A DNA stretch of 64,000 bases, from assembly GCF_030010215.1 (NCBI RefSeq), contig NZ_JASCRR010000005.1, positions 62,001 to 126,000 of the forward strand, written 5' to 3'. Under the pieces are notes generated by a model. It made no database searches and was not told where the DNA came from. It saw only the letters and a list, made by a program, of their open reading frames with translations. The position numbers were made by a program, and so were the translations under genes. Of this stretch, positions 51,576 to 60,270 are shown one piece after another. Positions within the stretch are counted from its first letter, which is position 1, and every line of letters starts with the position of its first letter. The stretch comes from Tianweitania sp. UT-5YL-CI-8. GTDB taxonomy: Bacteria; Pseudomonadota; Alphaproteobacteria; Rhizobiales; Rhizobiaceae.

Positions 51576-53113
51576 CGGGCAGGTTCCATTGTCTCTGCGG
51601 CGAGCCGGCGGCTCACCTTGCCGGTATCTGTCTTAGGCAGCTCCTGGCGGAATTCCACCACCTTGGGAACCATGAAATCTTCGAGGTATTTCGCGCAGTG
51701 CCGGATGACATCGCGTTCGGTGAGGTTAGGTTCGGACCGAACCACCATCGCGCCGATGGCATGCCCCAGAACCTCGTCGGGCACGCCAAAAACCACGGCT
51801 TCGGCGATGCCCGGACAGGCATGAAGGACGATTTCGACTTCCTTCGGCGCGACCTTCTCGCCGCGCGTCTTGATGATGTCGTCCTTGCGGCCGAGGAAAT
51901 AGAGATACCCCTCCTCGTCCATGCGGAACAGGTCGCCGGTGTGCAGCACCTTCTCCCATGGATTGGCGCCGGGGCGCAGCATCTTCGTCGTCGCTTCCTC
52001 GTTTTCCCAATAGCCCTGCATCACATGCGGGCCGCGGATGACGAGTTCGCCCGGCACATTGGGCGCAACCGGCTTGCCGTCGTCATCGACCACGAAGGCT
52101 TCCGTATTGGGAATGGCAATGCCGACCGATCCCGGCCGTTGGTCGAGCTGTTCGGGCGGCAGGTAGGTGCAGCGCTTGCACTCGGTCAGCCCGTACATCG
52201 AATAAAGCCGCGCGCCGGGAAACAGCGCCCGCAGCGTCGCGATGTGCTCGGCAGGCAGGGCGGCGGCCGTGTTCGTGAGGTATTTTACACTTGGCAGGAA
52301 GCCCGGCTCCAGTTCACGCATCTGAAGCATGAGTGCCGCCATGGTCGGCACCAGCGGAAACCCGGTGACCCCCTCCTGGCGGATAAGGTCGAAAATCGCA
52401 TGCGGAAAGGCGAAGGATTTCTCCAGCACCAGCGTAGCGCCAATCTTGACGGCCATCAAAAGCTGGTAGAGGCCGTAGTCGAAGGCAAGCGGCAAAACGC
52501 AGAGGATGATATCGTCGGCGCGGTTCTCGACATAGGTGGTGATCGATGTCGCAGCCGCCTCGATGTTCCGATGCGTCATCATTACGCCTTTTGGGCGCCC
52601 GGTGGAGCCGGACGTGTAGATGAGCATCGCCAGATCGACATCAATGCCGCCATGCCCGACCGCCTCGGCATCGCCGGCAATCGCATCGTCGAACGGCATC
52701 ACGCCGGCCGGCAGGGGTCTCGGGCCGGACGTAGCGGCGACGAAGCCGCTCCAGCCGGCAGCATGCCCCGCATCTTCGACGACACCGGCCAGACGGCCAA
52801 TGGTCAGCACCGCCGTCGGGCGGCAGTTCTCGATAATGAAGCCGAGTTTGTCGGCCTTGGTCGAAGGGTTAATCGGACTGAAGGTGGCGCCTGCTTTGAG
52901 CACGGCGAAAATCGAGACCGCCGCTTCCCAGCCATTGTCCATGAACACCAGAACGCGATCGTTGCGCGCGACCCCGTTGGCTGCGAGCGTCGCGGCGAGG
53001 CGCAACGATAAGGCGTCGAACTCGGCATAGGTCAGGCGGCGGTCACCAGCGACAAGAGCGGTCTTGCTCCCATAGAGCCGGGCGCTTTCCGCAAGATATC
53101 GCTCATAGCGCAT
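51572..53113 (-). CDS. AMP-forming acyl/acid ligase
   Basis: A 513-residue ANL-family adenylating enzyme: P-loop-like LIYTSGSTGRPKGVMMTH, core YSMYGLTECKR, GDLFRMDEEGYLYFLGRKDDIIK and the catalytic Lys near the end (LPKTDTGKVSRRL). It activates a carboxylic acid as acyl-AMP and probably loads the ACP encoded immediately upstream. The family includes exosortase-type acyl ligases in exopolysaccharide clusters. The true start is ATG 53113 with GGAGGGGG upstream; the TTG at 53131 lies before that site. Confidence 0.9.
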   Translation of the reverse strand: MRYERYLAESARLYGSKTALVAGDRRLTYAEFDALSLRLAATLAANGVARNDRVLVFMDNGWEAAVSIFAVLKAGATFSPINPSTKADKLGFIIENCRPTAVLTIGRLAGVVEDAGHAAGWSGFVAATSGPRPLPAGVMPFDDAIAGDAEAVGHGGIDVDLAMLIYTSGSTGRPKGVMMTHRNIEAAATSITTYVENRADDIILCVLPLAFDYGLYQLLMAVKIGATLVLEKSFAFPHAIFDLIRQEGVTGFPLVPTMAALMLQMRELEPGFLPSVKYLTNTAAALPAEHIATLRALFPGARLYSMYGLTECKRCTYLPPEQLDQRPGSVGIAIPNTEAFVVDDDGKPVAPNVPGELVIRGPHVMQGYWENEEATTKMLRPGANPWEKVLHTGDLFRMDEEGYLYFLGRKDDIIKTRGEKVAPKEVEIVLHACPGIAEAVVFGVPDEVLGHAIGAMVVRSEPNLTERDVIRHCAKYLEDFMVPKVVEFRQELPKTDTGKVSRRLAAETMEPAR

Positions 53114-53140
53114 GACGCTCGCCCCCTCCAATCCGTCCGA

Positions 53141-53398
53141 TCAGGCTGCCGCGGCCGACTTGCTCTCGAGGAAAGCAGCGATGCGGGCGACGGAATCGAG
53201 ATTGGCCGGGACGATCTCGGCATCGGCCATGGTGATGCCGTAGCGGTCTTCCACGAAGGCGACGAGCTCAAGCACGCCGGTGGAGTCTATGATGTCGTTG
53301 TCGATCAGCGACGCCTCTTCCTCCAGCTTGTAGGCGGTGTCGCCGAACAGGAAGTTCTCGATGATGAAGGCCTTCACGGCCGCTTTCGTGTCGCTCAT
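53141..53398 (-). CDS. Acyl carrier protein
   Basis: An 85-residue acidic four-helix carrier. The phosphopantetheine serine is Ser39 in IIDSTGVLEL, a variant of the usual DSL with Thr after Ser. It differs from housekeeping AcpP in this motif and in its context between an AMP-ligase and an asparagine synthase. It should carry the acid activated by the ligase. A phosphopantetheinyl transferase would come from elsewhere in the genome. Confidence 0.92.
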   Translation of the reverse strand: MSDTKAAVKAFIIENFLFGDTAYKLEEEASLIDNDIIDSTGVLELVAFVEDRYGITMADAEIVPANLDSVARIAAFLESKSAAAA

Positions 53399-53416
53399 GA
53401 TGTCATCCTTGGGTTG

Positions 53417-55363
53417 TCAGGCAGCAAGCGATTTGCGGGAGCTTTTGCCCGCAAAGGCCTGCGACCAGAGTTGAGTTGAAAGAACGCCGACGAACGCGGC
53501 GTTGTCGCGGAAACCGGTGACTTTGCCGGCACGCGCCTTCTCGTGCAGCTTGCGAACCGCCTTGCCGTTGAACAGGCCGGTCCTGACCAGCGCCTCGTCG
53601 CTCAGCGCTTCGTTCACATAGGCGAGATTGCCGGCGCCGACGAAGGATTCGCTGTCGGGCGCGCGATAGGGCTGCTTGGTGCGCTTGCTGATCAGCTCGG
53701 GCAAAAGATCCTTCGTTGCCTCGCGAAGAATGTGCTTTTCCACCAGCCCCTTGAGCTTCATTTCCGGCGGTAGGCGCGTGGCGAATTCGACCAGACGGTG
53801 GTCGAGGAACGGGAACCGCCCTTCGATGCCATGCGCCATTGCCATGCGGTCACCCTGGCTCGACAGGATGTAGCCCGGCAGGAGGAAGCGGCTTTCGAGA
53901 TATTGTCCCTGGTGCAGTGGATGCCAGCGCGAGAACGCTTCCGGCAGGCGTTCGACCAGTTCGGCGGTGGCATCGTAACCGTCAAGCTCCGCTTTCAGGT
54001 CCGTCGAGAAGAACAGCTTGGCCGCCGCCGTGCTGCGGAAGCGCGGCCGATGCGAATAAAGCGGGTCGTCCAGCGGGTCGTTGTTCGCACCGAAGAAAGC
54101 CGCGAGATATTCCGCCGATTGCTGCGCAAGCCCAGGTATATAGGGGTAGAGCTTGCGGAACAGATGCGGCCTGATCGTGGAACCGGGCTGGCGCGCGCAG
54201 AAGCGGCGCACGCGCGCTTCCTTGAAGATGTCGTAGCCCGCGAACACCTCGTCGGCGCCCTCGCCCGTCAGAACGACCTTCAGCCCTTGCTCGCGCACGA
54301 GCCCAGAAAGCTTGAACAAAGGTGCTGGCGCTGTGCGGACGATCGGCCGCTCGGTGAAGCGGATGACATCGGGAAACACCGCTGCGATGTCGCCGTCGCC
54401 GCAGGCGACCGCATGATGCCGGGTGCCCAGCGCCTTTGCCATTTCCTGCTGGAAGCTGCTCTCGTCATGCTCGGCGCTGCCGAAGGTGACCGAGAAGGTG
54501 TGCAGCCCCTCGGCTGCCATCGGCACCGCAAGGGCTGATGTAATCGAAGAATCGAGCCCGCCGGACAGATAGGCCCCCACCGGCACGTCCGCTCGCATGC
54601 GGATGCGGGTGGCGTCGCTCAGAAGCGCGCGCAGTTCTTCGGCCGCTTCGTTCTCGTCGGTGTAGAGCGGCGGCGCGCCGGCCTCGGGAAAGTCGAGTTC
54701 CCAATAGGGCCGCGTCTTCAGGCCCTCGCGGTCAATCAGCATGGCCCAGCCGGGCTCGAGTTCGCTGATGCCCTTGAAGGCGGTGCGCGGCGCGATCGGC
54801 GCCCAGAGCGTGAAAATCTGATCGAGCGCGACCGTGTCGATCTCGGCTGTAACGCCAGGCACTTCCAGCAGCGCCTTGACCTCTGACGCGAAATACCAAG
54901 TATCGGCGACCTTGGTGTAGAACAGCGGCCGAACGCCCATGCGGTCGCGGGCGACGAACATCGACCGCCGCCGTTTGTCCCAGATGGCGAAGGAAAAATC
55001 GCCGTTGAAGCGGGTGACGCAGTCCGGTCCCATTTCATCATAGAGATGCAGGATCACCTCGGTGTCGCTGCCGGTCCGGAACTGGCGCCCCCGCGCCTTC
55101 ATCTCGTCGCGCAACTCGACATAGTTGAAGATTTCGCCGTTGAAGGCGATCCACAGCTCGCCCGTCGAATCCGACATCGGCTGCTGCCCGTCCGCAAGGC
55201 CAACGATCGACAGCCGCGCATGGCCGAAACCGAACCCCTTGCCGACGTGATAGCCGTGCTCATCGGGACCGCGATGGGCAATTGCCGTCGTCATGCGACG
55301 CAGCAACGTCCCCGCTTCTTCCGGGGTGACGTCGTGGCCGCAATATCCGACAAATCCACACAT
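53417..55363 (-). CDS. asnB: Glutamine-hydrolysing asparagine synthase-like amidotransferase
   Basis: A 648-residue AsnB-type enzyme. Cys2 is the glutaminase nucleophile (MCGFVGYCG), with HRGPDEHG and FNGEIFNYVELRDE in the N-terminal Ntn domain. The synthetase domain has the PP-loop YLSGGLDSS and GEGADEVFAGYD. It could make asparagine, but exopolysaccharide-linked AsnB proteins often amidate sugars or acyl groups instead. Its place next to the ACP and ligase favours a dedicated role. The 195-bp gap upstream (to 55558) may hold a secondary promoter. Confidence 0.9.
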   Translation of the reverse strand: MCGFVGYCGHDVTPEEAGTLLRRMTTAIAHRGPDEHGYHVGKGFGFGHARLSIVGLADGQQPMSDSTGELWIAFNGEIFNYVELRDEMKARGRQFRTGSDTEVILHLYDEMGPDCVTRFNGDFSFAIWDKRRRSMFVARDRMGVRPLFYTKVADTWYFASEVKALLEVPGVTAEIDTVALDQIFTLWAPIAPRTAFKGISELEPGWAMLIDREGLKTRPYWELDFPEAGAPPLYTDENEAAEELRALLSDATRIRMRADVPVGAYLSGGLDSSITSALAVPMAAEGLHTFSVTFGSAEHDESSFQQEMAKALGTRHHAVACGDGDIAAVFPDVIRFTERPIVRTAPAPLFKLSGLVREQGLKVVLTGEGADEVFAGYDIFKEARVRRFCARQPGSTIRPHLFRKLYPYIPGLAQQSAEYLAAFFGANNDPLDDPLYSHRPRFRSTAAAKLFFSTDLKAELDGYDATAELVERLPEAFSRWHPLHQGQYLESRFLLPGYILSSQGDRMAMAHGIEGRFPFLDHRLVEFATRLPPEMKLKGLVEKHILREATKDLLPELISKRTKQPYRAPDSESFVGAGNLAYVNEALSDEALVRTGLFNGKAVRKLHEKARAGKVTGFRDNAAFVGVLSTQLWSQAFAGKSSRKSLAA

Positions 55364-55558
55364 TGAGTCTTAGCCCATCGAGCCGTTGTCTTCGGGATTG
55401 CTTATAACTGTCCTGCCGGAAAAAAGGAGTAAACCCGCCCGACCAAATGCGCTGGAAATCCCGGCCTTTCCAACAATGGTGAATTTTGACTTAAACTGTT
55501 TCTGCCGTCATTTCAGCGGAAGCATCGACACTGGCATTACCGTGAAACCCGCGACCGG

Positions 55559-57712
55559 TCACCGCTCGATCAGGAAAAACGTCGTTGGTCCCGATGGTGT
55601 GTCGTTGCTGATCTCAGCGGCGAGGTTGCCCGATCCTTCGGCTACCGGCTTATGCACCTTGCCATCGAGCCCGACCGGCGAAATGCGCCACGGCCCCTCT
55701 ACCCCCCTAAGCTCGATGTCGACCGATCCCTTGCGGATCAGCACCGGCAACGTGCCGAAGTTCTCGATGATTTTTTCGTCGCTGTCCCTGAATCGCATGC
55801 CGGTGTTGCGCGCGTCGGTAGTAAAAACCAGCAGCAGCTTTTTGCTATCGGCGATGGACACCGCATCGTCCAGCACGGAGACGGCCACCATGGCGTTGCC
55901 GTCTGCCTGGGCGATGGTCAGAGCGCCGAGTTCTATAGGGTCGCGCAGCGTGGAGAAGGCAGCGCCCTCTGTCAGCGCCGTGGACAGCCGCAACTGCCCT
56001 GCCCGCTCGTCGAGCAGGATTTCACCCGTAGCACTTTCGAACCGCCCGGCATCCGCGTCCGTACCGTTTTGCGCCGTCACCACGCCGGTCTCGCGCAACG
56101 CGTTGAAGACGGCGCCGAAGCTGTTGCTCTGTCGAGGCTGGCCGACGAAAATCTTGCCGTCCATCTTGGCTTGCGCCTGCAGGCCGATACCGGTCACCAG
56201 CGCCAGTTCGGTCAGGTTCTCCGGTTCGCGCGCCTGGGCGTCCTCGGTCAGGTCCTCGGGACCGCTGACTGCGAACGGTATCTGCATGCTCGCCGTCTTC
56301 ACGTCGCCGCGCCGGTAGATCAGCGCCGCAATCGTCTCGGAAGCGCGCGCGATCGGGTCGAGCGCAATCGCATAGGGCAGCATCTGCCGCTTGTGCGGAA
56401 ACGGCTCGCCATAGGCCAGCACGATGGGACCGTGACCGTGACGGCATAGCACGTCCCAACCCTGCAGGGCGGCGTAAGACGGCATCACCAGCCCCGCTTC
56501 GTAGCGGTACCGGCTCCAGAACAGATGATCGTATTCGGTGACCACGAAGGGCCGGCCGATCCAGCGCGCAGCCGCGATCGTCCGCACATAGTTGGCGCCG
56601 TCGGCGATGGAGCTGGACTGGTCGAGCTTTGCGCCCGGCATATAGCTGCCGACCCAGTCCTGATAGGTGTTCATGGTCACCGCCTGCAGGTTCTGGCGGC
56701 TCAGCCCTGTCTGGATGGTGGGCCAGTTGTTGTAGGTGCTGATCTCACCGCGATAGCCGAGACCGCGCAGGAAGGTGCTCATGTCCTCGGCGGTTTTCGT
56801 TTCAACCTTGACGAAGAAGGCCTGCAGGTCGCGGATGCGCGGGCTGTCGTTGTAGCGGCTGGCCGGAAGCTGCACCGAGCCGTTCTCGACAAGCTCGCCA
56901 CTTTTCAGATCCGGCCACGCCTGCGCCAGCGCCTGCGTCGTCTTGTATTTGCCTTTCAGCCAGGCGTTGAACGGCGCGCGCAGCGCCTCGTCATAATGCG
57001 GCTCGCCGCGTTCGCGCACGATGCTGTCGAACTCGATGCCGTTTTCGTTTGCCAGCACCACCAGTGCCAGCGCCTCGTCTTCGATGACGCGCTTTTTCGT
57101 ATAGGGATTGACCGAGCCGAGGATTTTTTCCTGCAGCACCTTCCAATGCTCGAAGGTTGCCGGGTCGAGATGCAACTTCAGCTTGATATCGCTCGACGGA
57201 TCCCAGCGGTCCTCATAGCCGCCATAAGCGCCGCGCCAGGACGACAGCCCATCCATGATCCAGTAGATGCCGTTCCGCTTCAAGGCACCCAGGAAATAGT
57301 GGAAGCGGTCGAGCACCTCGGGATTGAAATCGAAGTCGCCGGCGCGATCTGCCATCAATGCGGCATCCGCGAAGTGGAAGCGTGCAATGTTGTAGCCATG
57401 CATGGCAAGCTGTTTGGCGTAGCGGTCGGCCGTCGCATGGTCGGGAAACCCGCCCGATGCCGGGCTCCAGGCCAGGGACGCGCACAACAGGCGCTCCGGC
57501 TTGTCGGGCGTCGCCTGGAAGGACAGCCGCCCTTCCGGCGTCGTCACGATGCCGCCAGTCTCAGCGATGGTTGGATTGGGTAGAAACGTCGAAAAATCGA
57601 GTGGACTTCCCGGCGCAAGCTCCAGCGAAACCTCGCGCACCGGCAGCCATTCCTGCGCAACTGCCATACCGGGCAGAAGCGACAGAAGGAGTGCGGCTGC
57701 CGCGGCCCTCAC
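55559..57712 (-). CDS. Secreted glycoside-hydrolase-like protein (clan A-type)
   Basis: A 717-residue exported protein with signal peptide (residues 1-19, ...GMAVAQ). A TIM-barrel-like region of ~450 residues follows, starting LAMHGYNIARFHF. The two clan GH-A acids are plausible: acid/base Glu223 in LANENGIEF and nucleophile Glu393 in VVTEYDHLF. The C-terminal ~250 residues are beta-rich and may bind carbohydrate. I cannot name the GH family. In the operon it probably trims or edits the exported polymer. It overlaps the GT2 stop (ATGA). Confidence 0.75.
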   Translation of the reverse strand: MRAAAAALLLSLLPGMAVAQEWLPVREVSLELAPGSPLDFSTFLPNPTIAETGGIVTTPEGRLSFQATPDKPERLLCASLAWSPASGGFPDHATADRYAKQLAMHGYNIARFHFADAALMADRAGDFDFNPEVLDRFHYFLGALKRNGIYWIMDGLSSWRGAYGGYEDRWDPSSDIKLKLHLDPATFEHWKVLQEKILGSVNPYTKKRVIEDEALALVVLANENGIEFDSIVRERGEPHYDEALRAPFNAWLKGKYKTTQALAQAWPDLKSGELVENGSVQLPASRYNDSPRIRDLQAFFVKVETKTAEDMSTFLRGLGYRGEISTYNNWPTIQTGLSRQNLQAVTMNTYQDWVGSYMPGAKLDQSSSIADGANYVRTIAAARWIGRPFVVTEYDHLFWSRYRYEAGLVMPSYAALQGWDVLCRHGHGPIVLAYGEPFPHKRQMLPYAIALDPIARASETIAALIYRRGDVKTASMQIPFAVSGPEDLTEDAQAREPENLTELALVTGIGLQAQAKMDGKIFVGQPRQSNSFGAVFNALRETGVVTAQNGTDADAGRFESATGEILLDERAGQLRLSTALTEGAAFSTLRDPIELGALTIAQADGNAMVAVSVLDDAVSIADSKKLLLVFTTDARNTGMRFRDSDEKIIENFGTLPVLIRKGSVDIELRGVEGPWRISPVGLDGKVHKPVAEGSGNLAAEISNDTPSGPTTFFLIER

Positions 57713-58707
57713 TGTTTCTGCCCCATCGTTTCGCTCTCGATCCAGTCATCCGGCTTGCGGCGGCTCTTGAAGAAGCCCAACGGCAGGGCAGCCGCGTGGA
57801 ACAGCCAAGCCACCACGGTGTAGAGGCCAAGTTGGAAACTGCGCTTGCGCCAGCTCATCAGCGCCACGATCGCCGCCGCTATCGCCACCACCAGCCCAAT
57901 TGCGGCCAGCTTGCCAGGCATGAAGATCAAAAGGCCCAGCGAGAGCAATATCCAAGCATAGACCAGGACCCACAGCTTGAGTTCCGGCAGATCCTTCAGC
58001 ACCTGGCTGAAATAGGGCTTGCCGAAAGACGCGCGCAACACCTCGCCCGAGCCGCGCAGATATTTGCTCTTCCAGCGTCGGACGAGCAGCTTGTAGGAGT
58101 TCATCGTATGGCCGAAATGCTGCACGAAGCGACGGTCGAGCCGATAAAGTTCCCAGCCGGCGGCGCGCAGCCGGACGCCTAGTTCGAATTCTTCGTGGCC
58201 GTGCAGATTACGGTCCGACAGATAGCCGACGCTCTGGATCGCAGCCCGGCGATAAAGCCCGCCGCCATTCATTCGGTCGATGCGCCCGGCGCTCAGCTCC
58301 GGCGCGTTGCGCTGGACACGGCGGGTGAATTCCAAATTGCTGACCAGCATCTCCTCGATATGACCGGTCACCCCACCGGCTTTCGGGTTGGCCTCCAGAT
58401 AGGCCAGCGCCTCGGACAGAAAGGTCGGATCGAGGATCATGTCGCCATCCAGCAGGCAGACAGTCTCGAAGGTGGAATACTGAAAGCCCAGTTGCGGGCC
58501 GATGCCGCAGCTTGCCTGCGCTGGTGCGCGAATCTGTGCGACGATCACGGGATAGCCGGAGGCGATCTCGATGGTGCGGTCGGACGAGCCGCTGTCGGCG
58601 ACGATCACCTCGCCCTTGCCGTTGGGCAGGCCCGCCAACGCGCTCTCGATGGTCGCGGCGATACGCTTTTCCTCATTCAGCGTCTTGATGATGATCGATA
58701 CCGACAT
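57709..58707 (-). CDS. Family 2 glycosyltransferase
   Basis: A 332-residue GT-A enzyme: VSIIIKTLNEEKRIAATIESAL opens the nucleotide-sugar domain, ETVCLLDGDMIL is the DxD motif, and HGHEEFELGVRLRAAGW provides the ED-type acceptor site. Two to three C-terminal hydrophobic helices (about 250-310) anchor it in the membrane. The donor and acceptor sugars are unknown. It overlaps the VanZ gene upstream by 35 bp and the glycosidase gene downstream by 4 bp. Confidence 0.9.
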   Translation of the reverse strand: MSVSIIIKTLNEEKRIAATIESALAGLPNGKGEVIVADSGSSDRTIEIASGYPVIVAQIRAPAQASCGIGPQLGFQYSTFETVCLLDGDMILDPTFLSEALAYLEANPKAGGVTGHIEEMLVSNLEFTRRVQRNAPELSAGRIDRMNGGGLYRRAAIQSVGYLSDRNLHGHEEFELGVRLRAAGWELYRLDRRFVQHFGHTMNSYKLLVRRWKSKYLRGSGEVLRASFGKPYFSQVLKDLPELKLWVLVYAWILLSLGLLIFMPGKLAAIGLVVAIAAAIVALMSWRKRSFQLGLYTVVAWLFHAAALPLGFFKSRRKPDDWIESETMGQKQ

Positions 58708-59089
58708 CGCGCCCTCCCTCTTTCTCTACCTGGCTGCGCGATACCGGCTTGCGCATCTTTTCCATGAGGTTGCAGCAGAACCAGCCTATCGTCGCGCCTG
58801 CCATGCCGCCGGCAGCCTTGACCAGCATATCCATCATGCGCGGATGACGCTCAGGCGACAGCCACTGCAGCACCTCGAACCCCACGGCAGCTGCGATCAG
58901 AATGACGAAAACCTGCAAAAGCCGATGCGGATAGGCAAAGGCGAACAGGAAGCCGATCAGCGCAAATGCGCCGGCGCGCTCGAAATGAACCGGCATTCCG
59001 CTGCGCGGGCGGTCGGCAATCGGCGATACGGTGACCGCCAACACGACCAGCAGGAGCAGCCAGGCTGCGACCATCGCCGCCCGCCTCAT
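58673..59089 (-). CDS. VanZ-family membrane protein
   Basis: A 138-residue protein with about four hydrophobic helices, matching the small VanZ-like family: HFERAGAFALIGFLFAFAYPHR and GFEVLQWLSPERHPRMMDMLVKAAGGMAGATIGW. In other polysaccharide clusters VanZ domains sit beside exosortases or ligases; here it stands alone. The function is unknown. It overlaps both neighbours. Confidence 0.85.
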   Translation of the reverse strand: MRRAAMVAAWLLLLVVLAVTVSPIADRPRSGMPVHFERAGAFALIGFLFAFAYPHRLLQVFVILIAAAVGFEVLQWLSPERHPRMMDMLVKAAGGMAGATIGWFCCNLMEKMRKPVSRSQVEKEGGRDVGIDHHQDAE

Positions 59090-60270
59090 GCCTTCTGCCC
59101 GTCACCGCTCTCGGCCAGGACCCCCGCCGGCCGGCCGCTCATCAGCGCGCGATACAGTGCTGCGGTCCGGTCGGCCACGATGGACCAGCCATAGTCGCGC
59201 TTCACCCGTTCGATCTGGCGTTCGGCATCCTCTTCCGAGAATGGCACGGCCAGCTTGCGTTGCAGCGCTTGCGCCAGCGCCTCGATGTCGCCGAGCGGAA
59301 AATAGTCTCCGTCCGGCAGCTTCAGTTCCTTGTTGGCAACAATATCGCTCGCAAGCACCGGCAGGCCGTTCCCCAGCGCCTCGAGCAGCGCAATCGGCAT
59401 GCCTTCATGGCTGGAGGGCAGCACGAACAGCGCCGCATTGGCAAACAACTGCGCCAGCGCCTCGCCCGACTGGAAGCCGGTGGCAACCACGCCCGGCGTT
59501 GCCGCCGCGCGCGCCATGACTTCTTTTTCATAGGCGTCGGGATGTTCCGAACCGCCGACGATAGCGAGCTTGAACCCGGTCTTATCAGTCATGGCAGCAT
59601 AGCCCGCAATGAGGTCGAGCTGTCGCTTTTCCGGCACCAGCCGCGCGGCGAGCATGATGTAGCGCCGCTTCTCCAGCCCGAAACGGTCGAGCGTGTCGGT
59701 GCGCACCGGCTTGTCCCGCACGGTCACGCCATTGGGCAGGAAATGTACCGGCACCTTGAAGCGCTGCTGCATGGTGCGCGCTATCTCCGCCGAAACCGCG
59801 ATGCGCAGTTGCGAAAACCGCATGCCGCCGCTCTCGCCTGCCCGCAGGATCGCTTTTGCGAAGTTCGACCACTTGTCGCGGTCGTAGTCGTAGCCGTGAT
59901 GCGTGACCGTGACCTTGAGCCCGAACAGCCGCGTCAGCGGTGTCAGCAGCGCGGGACCGACGGCATGGATGTGCAGGATGTCGGGCCGCTTCCAGGCGGC
60001 ATAGAGCACGCCGAGCCCGGTATGCAGGATCGTCTCGCTATTCTTCCGCTTGGGCGCCCAGAGCGGCTTGACCGTCACGCCGCGCCAGACAGAAACGTCC
60101 TCGTGCGGCAAATAGGGCGCGCGGCCGAGCACCTCGACATCGAAACCGTGCTCGACGAGAAGCGGCGCCAGCGCCTCGACATGGCGCTCGACGCCGCCCT
60201 GCACATCTGGAATGCCGCGCAGGCCGAGCATCATCACCTTGGGCCTCGCCGTTCTTGTCGTGGCGCTCAT
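59086..60270 (-). CDS. Family 4 glycosyltransferase (first)
   Basis: A 394-residue GT-B enzyme: N-terminal MMLGLRGIPDVQGGVERHVEALA, C-terminal LVPEKRQLDLIAGY and the donor-site SSHEGMPIALLEALGNGLPVLAS with the conserved E-x7-E (retaining GT4). It resembles glycosyltransferases of exopolysaccharide assembly. The start and stop overlap the neighbouring genes by four bases. Confidence 0.92.
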   Translation of the reverse strand: MSATTRTARPKVMMLGLRGIPDVQGGVERHVEALAPLLVEHGFDVEVLGRAPYLPHEDVSVWRGVTVKPLWAPKRKNSETILHTGLGVLYAAWKRPDILHIHAVGPALLTPLTRLFGLKVTVTHHGYDYDRDKWSNFAKAILRAGESGGMRFSQLRIAVSAEIARTMQQRFKVPVHFLPNGVTVRDKPVRTDTLDRFGLEKRRYIMLAARLVPEKRQLDLIAGYAAMTDKTGFKLAIVGGSEHPDAYEKEVMARAAATPGVVATGFQSGEALAQLFANAALFVLPSSHEGMPIALLEALGNGLPVLASDIVANKELKLPDGDYFPLGDIEALAQALQRKLAVPFSEEDAERQIERVKRDYGWSIVADRTAALYRALMSGRPAGVLAESGDGQKA

